DNA of 64,000 nt, taken from Nitrospira sp. GTDB taxonomy: Bacteria; Nitrospirota; Nitrospiria; Nitrospirales; Nitrospiraceae. The stretch is from the NCBI GenBank assembly GCA_022843785.1, contig JALHMZ010000011.1:82582-146581 (forward strand), read 5' to 3'. Positions 45,734 to 54,652 of the stretch are shown here, in pieces; positions within the stretch are counted from its first letter, which is position 1; each line of letters begins with the position of its first letter. A program made the position numbers and the translations under genes. The notes beneath the pieces were generated by a model. That model made no database searches, was not told where the DNA came from, and saw only the letters and a list, made by a program, of their open reading frames with translations.

Positions 45734-46557
45734 AAGAGGCAGTAGTCGAAACGCCGATGTTCTTTGCTAATGGAACCTGTCGGCTCTTCGGTGTTCTGCA
45801 TGAGCCGGTTGGTCCCCCATCGGGAGCGGCCTGGGTCTTCTGTCATCCGTTTGCGGAGGAGAAGTTATGGACGCATCGAGTCTATGTGTCCTTCGCCCGG
45901 CTGTTGGCGGCGCGAGGAGTATGGGTGCTTCGATTTGACATGACAGGGAATGGTGATAGCGAGGGGCAATTTTCAGAGACATCCGTGGATACGATGCTCT
46001 CTGATATCGATTGCGCTATCGACCATCTGGAGCAATTGAGCGGCATTGGACGAGGCATGGGATTGCTGGGATTGCGTCTCGGGGCCGCTCTGGCGGCACT
46101 GGCCGCCGAGCGATCTCAAAAGATCGACAACTTGGTATTGTGGGAGCCCATTGTTGATGGTGCGAAATATATGCAGGAAATGCTGCGCGTTAACCTAACA
46201 ACGCAGTCAGCGGTCTACAAAGAAATTCGCCACAATCGGGAGGCGTTGGTCCGGATGATGCGAGAAGGCGCAACGGTCAACATTGATGGCTACGAGTTGG
46301 CTTATCCCTGCTATGAGCAGGTATCGGCGATCAATTTGAAGGACGGACGCAAGCAGTTCGCGGGCCAGTGCTTGATCGTTCAAATTGGAAAGGAAGGGCA
46401 ACCAATTCTTCCTGATCTTAAAACGTTTCAAGGCACATATCCAACAGCAGACCTTTGTGGGGTCGAGGAGGAGCCATTTTGGAGGGAAATCAAGCGGTGG
46501 TATCCCACGGCCTCGAATTTGTTTGACGCGACAGCGTCTAGGATAACCCCCCGATGA
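45712..46557 (+). CDS. Exosortase-associated alpha/beta hydrolase type 2, nucleophile replaced
   Basis: 281 residues from the ATG at 45712, which has CAGGAG upstream. Alpha/beta hydrolase fold: FCHPFAEEK (oxyanion region) and RFDMTGNGDSEG. At the nucleophile elbow the sequence is GLRLGA, with Arg122 where GxSxG has serine. No other nucleophile is obvious, so the protein may be a binding or non-catalytic member. This matches the paired hydrolase genes (TIGR03101 type) found in XrtA loci. It overlaps the next hydrolase by ATGA. Confidence 0.85.
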   Translation: MDAVPTIKEAVVETPMFFANGTCRLFGVLHEPVGPPSGAAWVFCHPFAEEKLWTHRVYVSFARLLAARGVWVLRFDMTGNGDSEGQFSETSVDTMLSDIDCAIDHLEQLSGIGRGMGLLGLRLGAALAALAAERSQKIDNLVLWEPIVDGAKYMQEMLRVNLTTQSAVYKEIRHNREALVRMMREGATVNIDGYELAYPCYEQVSAINLKDGRKQFAGQCLIVQIGKEGQPILPDLKTFQGTYPTADLCGVEEEPFWREIKRWYPTASNLFDATASRITPR

Positions 46558-47576
46558 CCAGCGAAGTATTTCCTGTCACATTTCAGAATAAGGCGGGCCA
46601 CAGGTTGTTCGGGATGCTGCATCAACCGGTAAAAGCGTGCGCCTCCGGCGCAGGCATTCTCCTGCTTTCACCCGGGGTCAAGATGAGGGTAGCACCCCAC
46701 CGGCTTTACTTGAATATGACCAACCGGTTTGTTGCAATGGGGTATTCAGTTCTCCGATTTGACTTTTATGGGCTGGGCGATTCTGAAGGGGAAGTTGATG
46801 AAGAGCACCTGGCGGATCTCTATGGTGCTGTACAGGTCGGGCGTTACATCAATGATACAATTGCCGCGATGGATTGGATGGAGCAGACCTATGGGATCAG
46901 GAAATTCATTGTTTCGGGGTTGTGCGGAGGCGCCATCACTGGTTTGCTTGCTGCCGTGAAGGATCCTCGCATTGTCGGCTTGGTCGGGCTTGCGATTCCT
47001 GTCATTCTTGACGGTTCCCGCATCGATTTCAATCAGTACATGACGGATGCTCAATTGAATGCGACTCGTGACGGATATCTGAAAAAGTTGCTGAGCCCAG
47101 GGGCATGGCGCTCATGGGTCCGGTTGCTAACGTTTCAGAGTGATTACAAGATGATTGCGCGTTCGTTGATGAAGCCGTTGTTGTCTCGACTGGGGAAGGC
47201 CCAATCAGTTCAAACGGTCGAGGCCTCACAAGCTGAGCCGGCGGACAACACGAACCCGCATTTTGCCCCGGCATTCCGTCACATGTTGTCAACTGGGCGA
47301 TTGATTTGTCTGGTATTTGCAGAAAAGGACCGTCTCTATTGGGAGTTTGAGAAAAAATTTCTCGAACGCAATCAGGCAATGCTGGACTCACACGGGTCGC
47401 AGTATCAGGTTCATGTGACGAAAGAAGCGAATCATATTTTCTCTTTCCGTGAATGGGAAGAGGATATGCTTCTTCATTGCGCTAGCTGGTTGACACGCTT
47501 CGAGGCGAGTCAATGTGGGACGACAGCGCATGATTGCAAGGAGGTGTTCAGTGAAGGCCGTCCTGCGACAACTTAA
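46554..47576 (+). CDS. Exosortase-associated alpha/beta hydrolase type 1, Cys at nucleophile elbow
   Basis: 340 residues. LLSPGVKMRVAPHRLY and RFDFYGLGDSEG show the fold. The elbow reads GLCGGA (Cys124 in place of serine). The acid and histidine seem to be in FAEKDRLY and KEANHIFSF, so a Cys-Asp-His triad can be drawn, which would be an active enzyme with a thiol nucleophile. TIGR03100-like proteins with this partner are typical of exosortase loci. The reading frame overlaps the next gene by 26 bp. Confidence 0.86.
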   Translation: MTSEVFPVTFQNKAGHRLFGMLHQPVKACASGAGILLLSPGVKMRVAPHRLYLNMTNRFVAMGYSVLRFDFYGLGDSEGEVDEEHLADLYGAVQVGRYINDTIAAMDWMEQTYGIRKFIVSGLCGGAITGLLAAVKDPRIVGLVGLAIPVILDGSRIDFNQYMTDAQLNATRDGYLKKLLSPGAWRSWVRLLTFQSDYKMIARSLMKPLLSRLGKAQSVQTVEASQAEPADNTNPHFAPAFRHMLSTGRLICLVFAEKDRLYWEFEKKFLERNQAMLDSHGSQYQVHVTKEANHIFSFREWEEDMLLHCASWLTRFEASQCGTTAHDCKEVFSEGRPATT

Positions 47577-48186
47577 GCAGGCATTGGTGGATCTGTACTG
47601 GAGAGGCCGCGGTGGTCAGGTGCGTGTGCCGGTCATGCCGGTCAGTCTGCGCTCGGTCTTGTTTGTCTGTAAAGGCAATATCTGTCGAAGTCCATTTGCC
47701 GAGTATGTCGCACGGAAGATACAACAAGAGGAAGTGGAAGGCGACGTGCAGTTCAGTTCAGCAGGGTTGCACGTTCTCAAACCCATCGCCCCGCCGCAGA
47801 TGGCTATTCAGGTGGGAAGGGAATTCGGGGTTGATCTTGATGGACATCGCTCGCAGTCGATCTCGCTCAATCTTGTGAAATCGAATGACATGATTGTGGC
47901 GATGGAGGTCTGGCAATATGAAGCGTTGCAGTCATTGTACCCGCAATATCATGAGAAGCTGTTCTTGCTTCCATTGCTCGAGATTGCTGAGAGCCGCGCT
48001 GAGTATGGGAGCGCTGCGTTCAACATTTCAGATCCGTACGGAGGTTCCAGGAGTGATTTCGAGCGATGTTTCGAACGGATACGCCGTTGCCTTAGGAGTT
48101 TTCAGGCGGCGGTGAAGTCTCGGGCGGTAGAGCACTCATCCGAAGCCCATTCGGTGCGCAGTTCATTGCCCATCAGGTCATCGTGA
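47551..48186 (+). CDS. Low-molecular-weight protein tyrosine phosphatase (Wzb-like)
   Basis: 211 residues, longer than the roughly 150 usual because of an N-terminal lead of about 30 and a C-terminal tail. The signature loop is VCKGNICRSPFAEY (CX5R, Cys at about residue 46), and the general-acid aspartate is in ISDPYGG. Start: GTG 47551 with AAGGAGG at 47537-47543, 7 nt upstream, a decisive site; the frame opens 12 codons earlier without one. It should dephosphorylate the tyrosine cluster of the Wzz/BY-kinase encoded 28 kb upstream, giving the usual Wzb/Wzc cycle. Confidence 0.92.
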   Translation: MKAVLRQLKQALVDLYWRGRGGQVRVPVMPVSLRSVLFVCKGNICRSPFAEYVARKIQQEEVEGDVQFSSAGLHVLKPIAPPQMAIQVGREFGVDLDGHRSQSISLNLVKSNDMIVAMEVWQYEALQSLYPQYHEKLFLLPLLEIAESRAEYGSAAFNISDPYGGSRSDFERCFERIRRCLRSFQAAVKSRAVEHSSEAHSVRSSLPIRSS

Positions 48187-48295
48187 GGCGGGACACGGTG
48201 TTTGCAGTCAATTGTTCCAATCGCAAGCGCTGCCTGCCGTCCAGTTTCATGAGTGAACGGGTCTCCAGATTGGAAGACAAAGAGGATAGCCTGTA

Positions 48296-49783
48296 GTGGT
48301 GTTAAGACGGCTTGCTCGATTTCTTGATCGTTCGGATGGATCGCTGCAGCAGAAGGCCGTTCGGTCAGGCGTGTGGGTGGGACTTTCCACAGTTGTGAGC
48401 GCCGGGATCTCCTTCTTGCGTTCCATCATCCTCGCCCGGATTCTGATGCCTGAAGTCTTTGGGTTAATGGCGATTTGTTCGATGGTGATCCAGGGAATCG
48501 AGATCTTTACTGAAACGGGGTTTACAGCTGCGCTAATTCACCGTCAGCAACGGTTTGAGGAGGCACGGGACACCGCATTCACGCTGTGGGTGGTGCGTGG
48601 CGTGGGTCTGGCGCTCATCGCCATCATACTTGCCCCGTGGGTTGCGGCCTTCTACGACCAGGCGGTGTTGTCCTCCATGGTTACGCTCATCGGGGTGAGC
48701 TTCATCCTCATTGGGTTTCGAAATATCAATACGATTGCCCTGCAGAAGGAATTGAATTTCAAGCGGCTCATCCTAATGGAGCAGATCAGCGGAATATGGA
48801 ATCTGATCATTGCGGTGGGACTCGCGTATTGGCTGAGGGATGTATGGGCCCTTGTTTATGCACAGCTTGCGTCGGCGGTCATTTCTGTCTCGCTTTCTTA
48901 TGCGCTGGTGCCGGGTCGGCCGCGGTTTCGCTTCAACCCGGTCATTGCGAGGGAGCTGTTTACATATGGAAAATTCATGACTGGGCTTGCGGCCGTCGTA
49001 TTTATTGCAAATCAATTGGACAATGCGATGATCGGCAAGTTGCTTAGCATGGAGGCCCTTGGGTATTACTCGCTTGCCTATACTCTGGCAAATCTTCCCT
49101 CGACCAATTTATCGAAAGTGGTGGCCAGAGTGCTTTTTCCCATGTTCAGTAAGCTACAGTCTGATCTTCCCCAGTTGCGCGTCGAATATGCCAGAGGGAT
49201 CCGTCTGCTTATTGCGGTCGTCGTACCCATTTCATTTGCCATCATCGTGCTTGCCGATGATATTGTCCTGACAGTATATGGCGCCAAGTGGGCTGCCGCA
49301 GTCGTTCCACTGCAGATTCTCTCGGTGTTTGGATGTTTGCAAGCCTTATGGATGCTTAACGGTTATCTGTTCAATGCCGTCGGCAAGCCGCACATCGACT
49401 TCTATACCAATACAGTACGTCTGCTCCTCGTGGTCAGCCTGTTGTATCCCTTGACGATGATGTTCGGGATCGCCGGAACCAGTTTAGCTATTACGGTGCC
49501 GATGGCTGTGCAGTTTGCTGTGGGAGTGTATTTGTCCGTGAAGGTCATTGGAGTCCAGGTTATGGAGACCCTGCGTCCGCTCGGGATTTCGCTTCTTCAG
49601 GGGGGGGCTTTGGCCGGCGTATTGTTTTCCGTCAAAACAGTGATCCCGGACGGGTCCATGTTAGGATTGATCTTTCTTCTGGCTATTGCGGCATTGGTGG
49701 CCATTTTCTTCAACCGGAAAGAAATACTGGCGCAGTTAGCGGCTCACAATGTGACGATTTTCCCGGCGCGTGGAACATTATGA
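48296..49783 (+). CDS. Wzx-type polysaccharide flippase (MOP superfamily)
   Basis: 495 residues with about 12 transmembrane helices spread evenly, and the Polysacc_synt_3 (WzxC-like) start QKAVRSGVWVGLSTVVSAG followed by LARILMPEVFGLMAI. It moves lipid-linked repeat units across the inner membrane. The GTG start has AGAGGAT 8 nt before it. It is preceded by a 109-bp gap without a gene and followed by an ATGA junction to a glycosyltransferase gene. Confidence 0.92.
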   Translation: MVLRRLARFLDRSDGSLQQKAVRSGVWVGLSTVVSAGISFLRSIILARILMPEVFGLMAICSMVIQGIEIFTETGFTAALIHRQQRFEEARDTAFTLWVVRGVGLALIAIILAPWVAAFYDQAVLSSMVTLIGVSFILIGFRNINTIALQKELNFKRLILMEQISGIWNLIIAVGLAYWLRDVWALVYAQLASAVISVSLSYALVPGRPRFRFNPVIARELFTYGKFMTGLAAVVFIANQLDNAMIGKLLSMEALGYYSLAYTLANLPSTNLSKVVARVLFPMFSKLQSDLPQLRVEYARGIRLLIAVVVPISFAIIVLADDIVLTVYGAKWAAAVVPLQILSVFGCLQALWMLNGYLFNAVGKPHIDFYTNTVRLLLVVSLLYPLTMMFGIAGTSLAITVPMAVQFAVGVYLSVKVIGVQVMETLRPLGISLLQGGALAGVLFSVKTVIPDGSMLGLIFLLAIAALVAIFFNRKEILAQLAAHNVTIFPARGTL

Positions 49784-51027
49784 CGACGAACCAGCCACGA
49801 AAACGAGTGCTGTATTGTGAAAGTTGCATGGATGGAACGGTCGGCGGGTCTCATCATTGTCTCTTGCATATTGTCGAGAGTCTTGACCGGTCTCGGTATG
49901 AGCCCCTCGTCCTGTTTTATGACGCACATGCACTGTTGCCGAGATTTAGCGCAATTGCTGAGACACTGGTGTGGCCGGTGGGTTCACATACGCCGGTACG
50001 GTGGGGCACTGGGCAGGGAATGCTTTCCGTGCCGATCGTGTTCTTGCGGCGAGCTGTCAATTTTGTCCGATGGCTCGGCACCATCGTCAGATATGTTTCG
50101 TTCATCAAGAACAACCAGATTGCGCTGGTGCATCTGAACAATTCGATCACGCGCCATCATGAGTGGATGTATGCGGCGTTCTTGGCAGGTGTGCCGTGCA
50201 TCGTGAGCGAGCGAGGGCTCAATCATCGATATACCGCAGCGGATCGCGCCCTAGCTCGACGGTTGGCGCTAATTATTCCCATGTCACGCTGGATTATGGA
50301 CCATATGGTTGAGCGGGGTGTGGATCCGGCGAACATTCGTGTCTTGTATGACGGGCTTGATGCGAGCGTGATTAAGAGCGTGCGTCCCCCTGAAACCATT
50401 CGCCAGATATATGGACTAGCGCCTCACCAGCCCATTATTGGGATTGTCGGGAATATTCGGGAATGGAAGGGACAGGAAACCGTTGTTCAGGCCCTGATTC
50501 TGGTGGCAAAGATGTATCCCGACGTTGTGTGCTTTTTTGTCGGAGCTGCGACGCCGGAAGACCAGCCCTATCTCAGCCGGCTTCAAGTCATGCTGAAAGA
50601 GGCAGGAGTGGAGGCCAACGCAAGATTTACTGGATATCAGTCGGATCCGGCGAGTTTCATCGGCATGATGCGAGTGCTCATCCATGCGTCGGTCCAGCCT
50701 GAACCATTTGGGATGGTGGTGTTAGAAGGAATGGTTCAGCGGAAGCCGGTTGTTGGGTCACGGGCCGGAGGGGTGATCGAGATGGTGGTTGAGGGCGAGA
50801 CGGGCTATACCTTTCCTCCAGGCGATGCCAATCTGTTAGCCGCTCGCGTCATCGAACTCATCGGTGATCCTGATAAGGCCACGCGAATGGGTGAGGCGGG
50901 GTATAAGCGCCTCATGGCTTCATTCACATTGCAGCGATATATGGAGGACATGCATGCCGTCTATGGTGCAGTTCTCCGCAAAGAGCCGATACCGTCAGAA
51001 GCGGGATTCGGCTACTCGGTCAAGTGA
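49780..51027 (+). CDS. GT4-family glycosyltransferase
   Basis: 415 residues, GT-B fold. The C-terminal domain shows IIGIVGNIREWKGQE, QPEPFGMVVLEGMVQRKPVVGSRAGG (the E-x7-E motif) and GYTFPPGD. N-terminal ESCMDGTVGGSHHCLLH fits the acceptor side with its Gly-rich loop. It adds a sugar to the lipid-linked glycan in the cytoplasm; donor unknown. Coupled to the flippase gene by ATGA. Confidence 0.92.
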   Translation: MTTNQPRKRVLYCESCMDGTVGGSHHCLLHIVESLDRSRYEPLVLFYDAHALLPRFSAIAETLVWPVGSHTPVRWGTGQGMLSVPIVFLRRAVNFVRWLGTIVRYVSFIKNNQIALVHLNNSITRHHEWMYAAFLAGVPCIVSERGLNHRYTAADRALARRLALIIPMSRWIMDHMVERGVDPANIRVLYDGLDASVIKSVRPPETIRQIYGLAPHQPIIGIVGNIREWKGQETVVQALILVAKMYPDVVCFFVGAATPEDQPYLSRLQVMLKEAGVEANARFTGYQSDPASFIGMMRVLIHASVQPEPFGMVVLEGMVQRKPVVGSRAGGVIEMVVEGETGYTFPPGDANLLAARVIELIGDPDKATRMGEAGYKRLMASFTLQRYMEDMHAVYGAVLRKEPIPSEAGFGYSVK

Positions 51028-51028
51028 T

Positions 51029-52162
51029 ATGCGGGCGCTTAATATTCTTCATTTGCGGGATACGGTTGAGATTGGTGGGCCGGGCAAGACCATTCTGGAG
51101 ACCTTTCGGGCTATCGATCATGTACGGTTTCAGTTACACCTCGGTGTGTTTGTAAAACACGGCGACTCGAGGGAGTCCCCTTTTATGGCCGAGGCCAGGC
51201 GGCTTGGTATTCCTGTTCATCTGGTTCAGGGGCGGCACTCATACGATCCGGCCATGATTGAACAGGTACGGCGCTTGGTGAAGGCGCTTGAAATCGATAT
51301 CGTGCATGCGCACGAGGTGAGATCCGATGTGATCGCCTATTTGGTTGCGTGTCTGCATTCCGTCTCGATCATCACGACGTTGCACGGGTGGATTGGGAAT
51401 AGGGCCAAGGATCGGTTTCTCGTGCGATTGGATAAGCGCATCATTCGCGGATTTGACCGGGTTCTTGCAGTGTCACATCAAATTGAGAAGGATTCACTTG
51501 CTGCAGGGGTGCCGCGAGAAAAGTTGCGGCTATTGCATAACGCGATCGTAGTCGAGCGATATCAGCGATCCGGTGATCGCGGGGCGCTGTCTAAGGTTGT
51601 TGGTCGTACGCTGGATGGGCCGGTTATCGCGAGTATCGGACGGCTGAGTTTTGAAAAGGGCCATGCCGATCTTATCGCTGCACTGGAAATCGTGAAGCGC
51701 CGCGGGAAGACGGCTTCCCTGGTGTTGATCGGTGATGGTCCTGAACGCCAGAGGCTGACCCGGCAGGTCACCGCCCTTGGGCTTCAAGAGATGGTTCATT
51801 TCCCCGGGTATATCCAGGAACCTCAGCGATTGCTGGAGGACATCGATTTGATGGTGTTGCCATCCCATACCGAAGGATTGCCGAATGCCGCCCTTGAGGC
51901 CTTGCTCATGGAAGTGCCAGTGTTGGCGACCAGGGTCGGGGGAACACCGGAAGTGATTACAGATGGGGAAACGGGACGTCTCGTTCCTCCGCATTCGCCG
52001 GAGAGCTTGGCGACGGGCATTTTGGAATTTATGGCCGTCCCTGAGGACTGGAAGCAAATGGCGATTCGAGGGAGAGACGTGGTTACTCGTAGATTCGATT
52101 TTCAGGCGCGGACCCGCAAGTTGGAATCCATCTATGCTGAGGTAATGCAGGAGGTCCGGTAA
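51029..52162 (+). CDS. GT4-family glycosyltransferase
   Basis: 377 residues from the ATG at 51029, 1 bp after the upstream stop; the longer frame runs inside the previous gene. The GT4 pattern is LHLRDTVEIGGPGKTIL at the N-terminus, IVHAHEVRSDVIAYL, ASIGRLSFEKGHADLI, and SHTEGLPNAALEALLMEVPVLATRVGG (E-x7-E). It is similar in plan to the preceding gene, so both may act in succession on one glycan. Confidence 0.92.
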   Translation: MRALNILHLRDTVEIGGPGKTILETFRAIDHVRFQLHLGVFVKHGDSRESPFMAEARRLGIPVHLVQGRHSYDPAMIEQVRRLVKALEIDIVHAHEVRSDVIAYLVACLHSVSIITTLHGWIGNRAKDRFLVRLDKRIIRGFDRVLAVSHQIEKDSLAAGVPREKLRLLHNAIVVERYQRSGDRGALSKVVGRTLDGPVIASIGRLSFEKGHADLIAALEIVKRRGKTASLVLIGDGPERQRLTRQVTALGLQEMVHFPGYIQEPQRLLEDIDLMVLPSHTEGLPNAALEALLMEVPVLATRVGGTPEVITDGETGRLVPPHSPESLATGILEFMAVPEDWKQMAIRGRDVVTRRFDFQARTRKLESIYAEVMQEVR

Positions 52163-52166
52163 AGCG

Positions 52167-53432
52167 ATGGTGTATTACATCATCCTATGCTTTTTTTTCC
52201 TGGAGTATATACGTCCCGGCAGCTATATGCCCGCCTTGAATGCGTTTCACTTGAATTCAATTGTGCCGCTGACCGCCTTGGTCGGGTCATTTTTTACAGA
52301 TAAAGTGAAGGTGTCTGAGGTCCTGCAGAGTGTCAACTCTCGATGGATCTTATTTCTCCTCGGGCTGATGGTGATCTCAGGACTTACCTGTGATGTGAAA
52401 CTATATGCCCTAAACGTATTTGAAAATGTGGTGGGCTATTTTTTCATGTTTTTTATTCTGAAGAAGGAAATCCACAGTTTGGATCGGATCAAGGGCGTCC
52501 TCTTTGTGTTGATCCTGGTCCATCTGATCGTCGGCGCGTTGACGCCAAAGCTGTTTTCCGGCGACGGGGAACGGCATTACATCGGGTCTGGTTCATTTCT
52601 CGGAGATGGAAACGACTTTGCGTTGTCGGTAGACATCGCCATTCCATTTTGTTTCTTTTTGCTCATCGAATCAAAATCGATGATCAAGAAGCTGTTTTTT
52701 GTAGGGGCATTGGGCGTGTTGCTCTTTGCTGTGATCTCGACTCAGTCGAGAGGAGCCCTGCTCGGCTTGGTGTGTATGGGGGCGTACTACTGGATCAAGA
52801 GTGAGCGAAAGGTACTGGGGCTGGTTGTGGCGTTCCTGACAGTGGTTTTTGTTCTTGCGGTCGCTCCGCCTCAGTTTTTTGAACGAATGGAATCGATGAC
52901 GGCTACCGATGAAGAGGAAATGGAAGGGTCGGCCCTTGGCCGGGTGTTGGCTTGGAAAGCTTCGCTGAGAATGGTGGCGGATCATCCTCTGTTTGGCGTT
53001 GGAGTGGGACACTTCCCCGTGAAGTACGGAGCTGAATACCGGCCGGAAGGATATGGGAAGATGCCATGGCAAACGGCCCATTCATCATATTTTCTGATTC
53101 TCGGAGAGTTAGGCATTCCCGGGATTATATTTTTGGTATCGCTTATCGCCACGAACCTCATCGCTAGTGAGCGGCTTCTCAGGCATAGCGGGCCTATTAC
53201 CAGTGAGCGACAAAAGACAGCTCGGGATCTTGTGATCGCGTTAAGCGCGAGCCAGGTTTCATTTGCTGTGGGCGGGGCATTTCTTTCAGCCACCTACTAT
53301 CCACACCTATTCTTGTTGGCCGCGCTTCTCGAGTGCGGTCGTGATATTTATAAGAAGTCCCTTCTGCCAGAGGCTTCCGGCGGTCAGTCTGCTGATGCCC
53401 TTTCGGGACGGTACCGACCATTGGCTGTGTGA
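52167..53432 (+). CDS. Exosortase-associated O-antigen ligase-like membrane protein
   Basis: 421 residues with about ten transmembrane helices. The Wzy_C/WaaL segment contains STQSRGALLGLVCMG and a periplasmic loop with DHPLFGVGVGHFP and TAHSSYFLILGELG, both typical of O-antigen ligases and polymerases. The start MVYYIILCFFFLEYIRPGSY is a known feature of the XrtA-associated O-glycosylation ligase family (TIGR03097). It may attach or polymerise glycan, possibly onto exported proteins. GGAGG precedes the ATG by 12 nt. Confidence 0.9.
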   Translation: MVYYIILCFFFLEYIRPGSYMPALNAFHLNSIVPLTALVGSFFTDKVKVSEVLQSVNSRWILFLLGLMVISGLTCDVKLYALNVFENVVGYFFMFFILKKEIHSLDRIKGVLFVLILVHLIVGALTPKLFSGDGERHYIGSGSFLGDGNDFALSVDIAIPFCFFLLIESKSMIKKLFFVGALGVLLFAVISTQSRGALLGLVCMGAYYWIKSERKVLGLVVAFLTVVFVLAVAPPQFFERMESMTATDEEEMEGSALGRVLAWKASLRMVADHPLFGVGVGHFPVKYGAEYRPEGYGKMPWQTAHSSYFLILGELGIPGIIFLVSLIATNLIASERLLRHSGPITSERQKTARDLVIALSASQVSFAVGGAFLSATYYPHLFLLAALLECGRDIYKKSLLPEASGGQSADALSGRYRPLAV

Positions 53433-53599
53433 GGAACGTATAGCGAGTGAATGGAGTAGCGCGGATTCAGTGTTTCGCGGGCTATTGACCATTAAGTGTC
53501 CGGCGAGTTGAGGAAAGAATCGTGAGCCGGTGAGGGCGGAGTGAGCGATCACGATCAGTGGCATATTTTTCGAAGGTTGTTGGCGAGAGCCGTGGCGCT

Positions 53600-54652
53600 A
53601 TGAGTAGGAGGGGCTTTCTATGGGGCATCGTTCTGGCTCCGGCGTTGATGCTAGGCCTCATAAGCGCGGTACTTGTTACGGCCTTCGCAGTGAAACATAT
53701 CATGACCGATGGTGGGGCCTTTGCCAAGGCTCCGAGGTTTTTGCAGGATCTCGCAAGGGATGTGTATCAGAGGCAGCGATCGATTTGGCAGGCTCAGAGA
53801 GAGTGCATCGAGTTTGATGAAGTGTTGTTTTACAAGCCGAAAACAGGGCAGTGCGTTTTTCGCAACCTTGAGTTTTCAACCATTCTCACATTTGATGGGA
53901 AAGGCTTTCGACGAACAGCGTCATTGCCTCAACAAGCTGGGAAGGGATCATCGGGCAGAGTCATCGTATTGGGTGATTCCCAGGCGATGGGGTGGGGAGT
54001 GCAGGATGAGGAGACATTCGCCAGTGTGCTCGCAACTGAGTACAGTCTTGACGCCTTTAATCTGGGCGTGTCGAGCTATGGAACAGCGCGTGAACTGTTG
54101 CGTTTGCGCAAAGAGTTTGAGCTGCGAAGCGGTGACGTCGTGTTTATCCAATATCATCCGAATGACTTGAGCGAGAATCGGGCGTTTCTTAAAGAGGAGC
54201 GGATGCCTGCTCGATCTCCGGCTGATCTGGATCGACTTTCTCACACAGCTCAAGAGTATGGAGTGTTTCAGGTATCTGCTTCGATTGCGTTCATCATGAA
54301 GGGCCGGGTAATGAAACACTTGCTCTTCAGCGGGGAAGACGAAGTGTTCAGCGGGACTATTCATACGGACACGTTTCTGTCGGTCCTGGATCGGTTTCCC
54401 GAACTCAAGCAGGTGCGGGTCGTCGTATGTGAGGTTGATAATTTTGGCCGAGACGAATCCTTTGCTGATGATCTTGATCGGCGGCGAAAGGATGGCATCA
54501 CGGTGCTTCGGCCACGGTGGGAGGCTACTGATTTTTTCAGACTTGATGGTCACATGAATGCACGAGGGCATCGGAAACTAGCCGGCATGATTGCGGAGGT
54601 AGTATCGTCCGGACAAGCCGGCCGGGCGAGCGATCGGGGACAGGGACGATGA
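53600..54652 (+). CDS. Membrane-anchored SGNH hydrolase-like protein
   Basis: 350 residues. One N-terminal membrane helix (about 5-30, RRGFLWGIVLAPALMLGLIS) anchors a periplasmic SGNH domain. Block I is LGDSQAMGWG (Ser nucleophile), block III has IQYHPND, and block V shows DGHMNARGH (Asp and His). It probably adds or removes O-acyl groups on the glycan. The ATG at 53600 is preferred; a GTG 14 codons earlier is possible. The 125-bp gap before it has no clear feature. It overlaps the next start by ATGA. Confidence 0.82.
   Translation: MSRRGFLWGIVLAPALMLGLISAVLVTAFAVKHIMTDGGAFAKAPRFLQDLARDVYQRQRSIWQAQRECIEFDEVLFYKPKTGQCVFRNLEFSTILTFDGKGFRRTASLPQQAGKGSSGRVIVLGDSQAMGWGVQDEETFASVLATEYSLDAFNLGVSSYGTARELLRLRKEFELRSGDVVFIQYHPNDLSENRAFLKEERMPARSPADLDRLSHTAQEYGVFQVSASIAFIMKGRVMKHLLFSGEDEVFSGTIHTDTFLSVLDRFPELKQVRVVVCEVDNFGRDESFADDLDRRRKDGITVLRPRWEATDFFRLDGHMNARGHRKLAGMIAEVVSSGQAGRASDRGQGR

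Noticed and set aside
50864..51028. Longer N-terminus for the GT4 gene at 51029
   Set aside because: Runs inside the preceding glycosyltransferase gene; the later ATG begins the family N-terminus.
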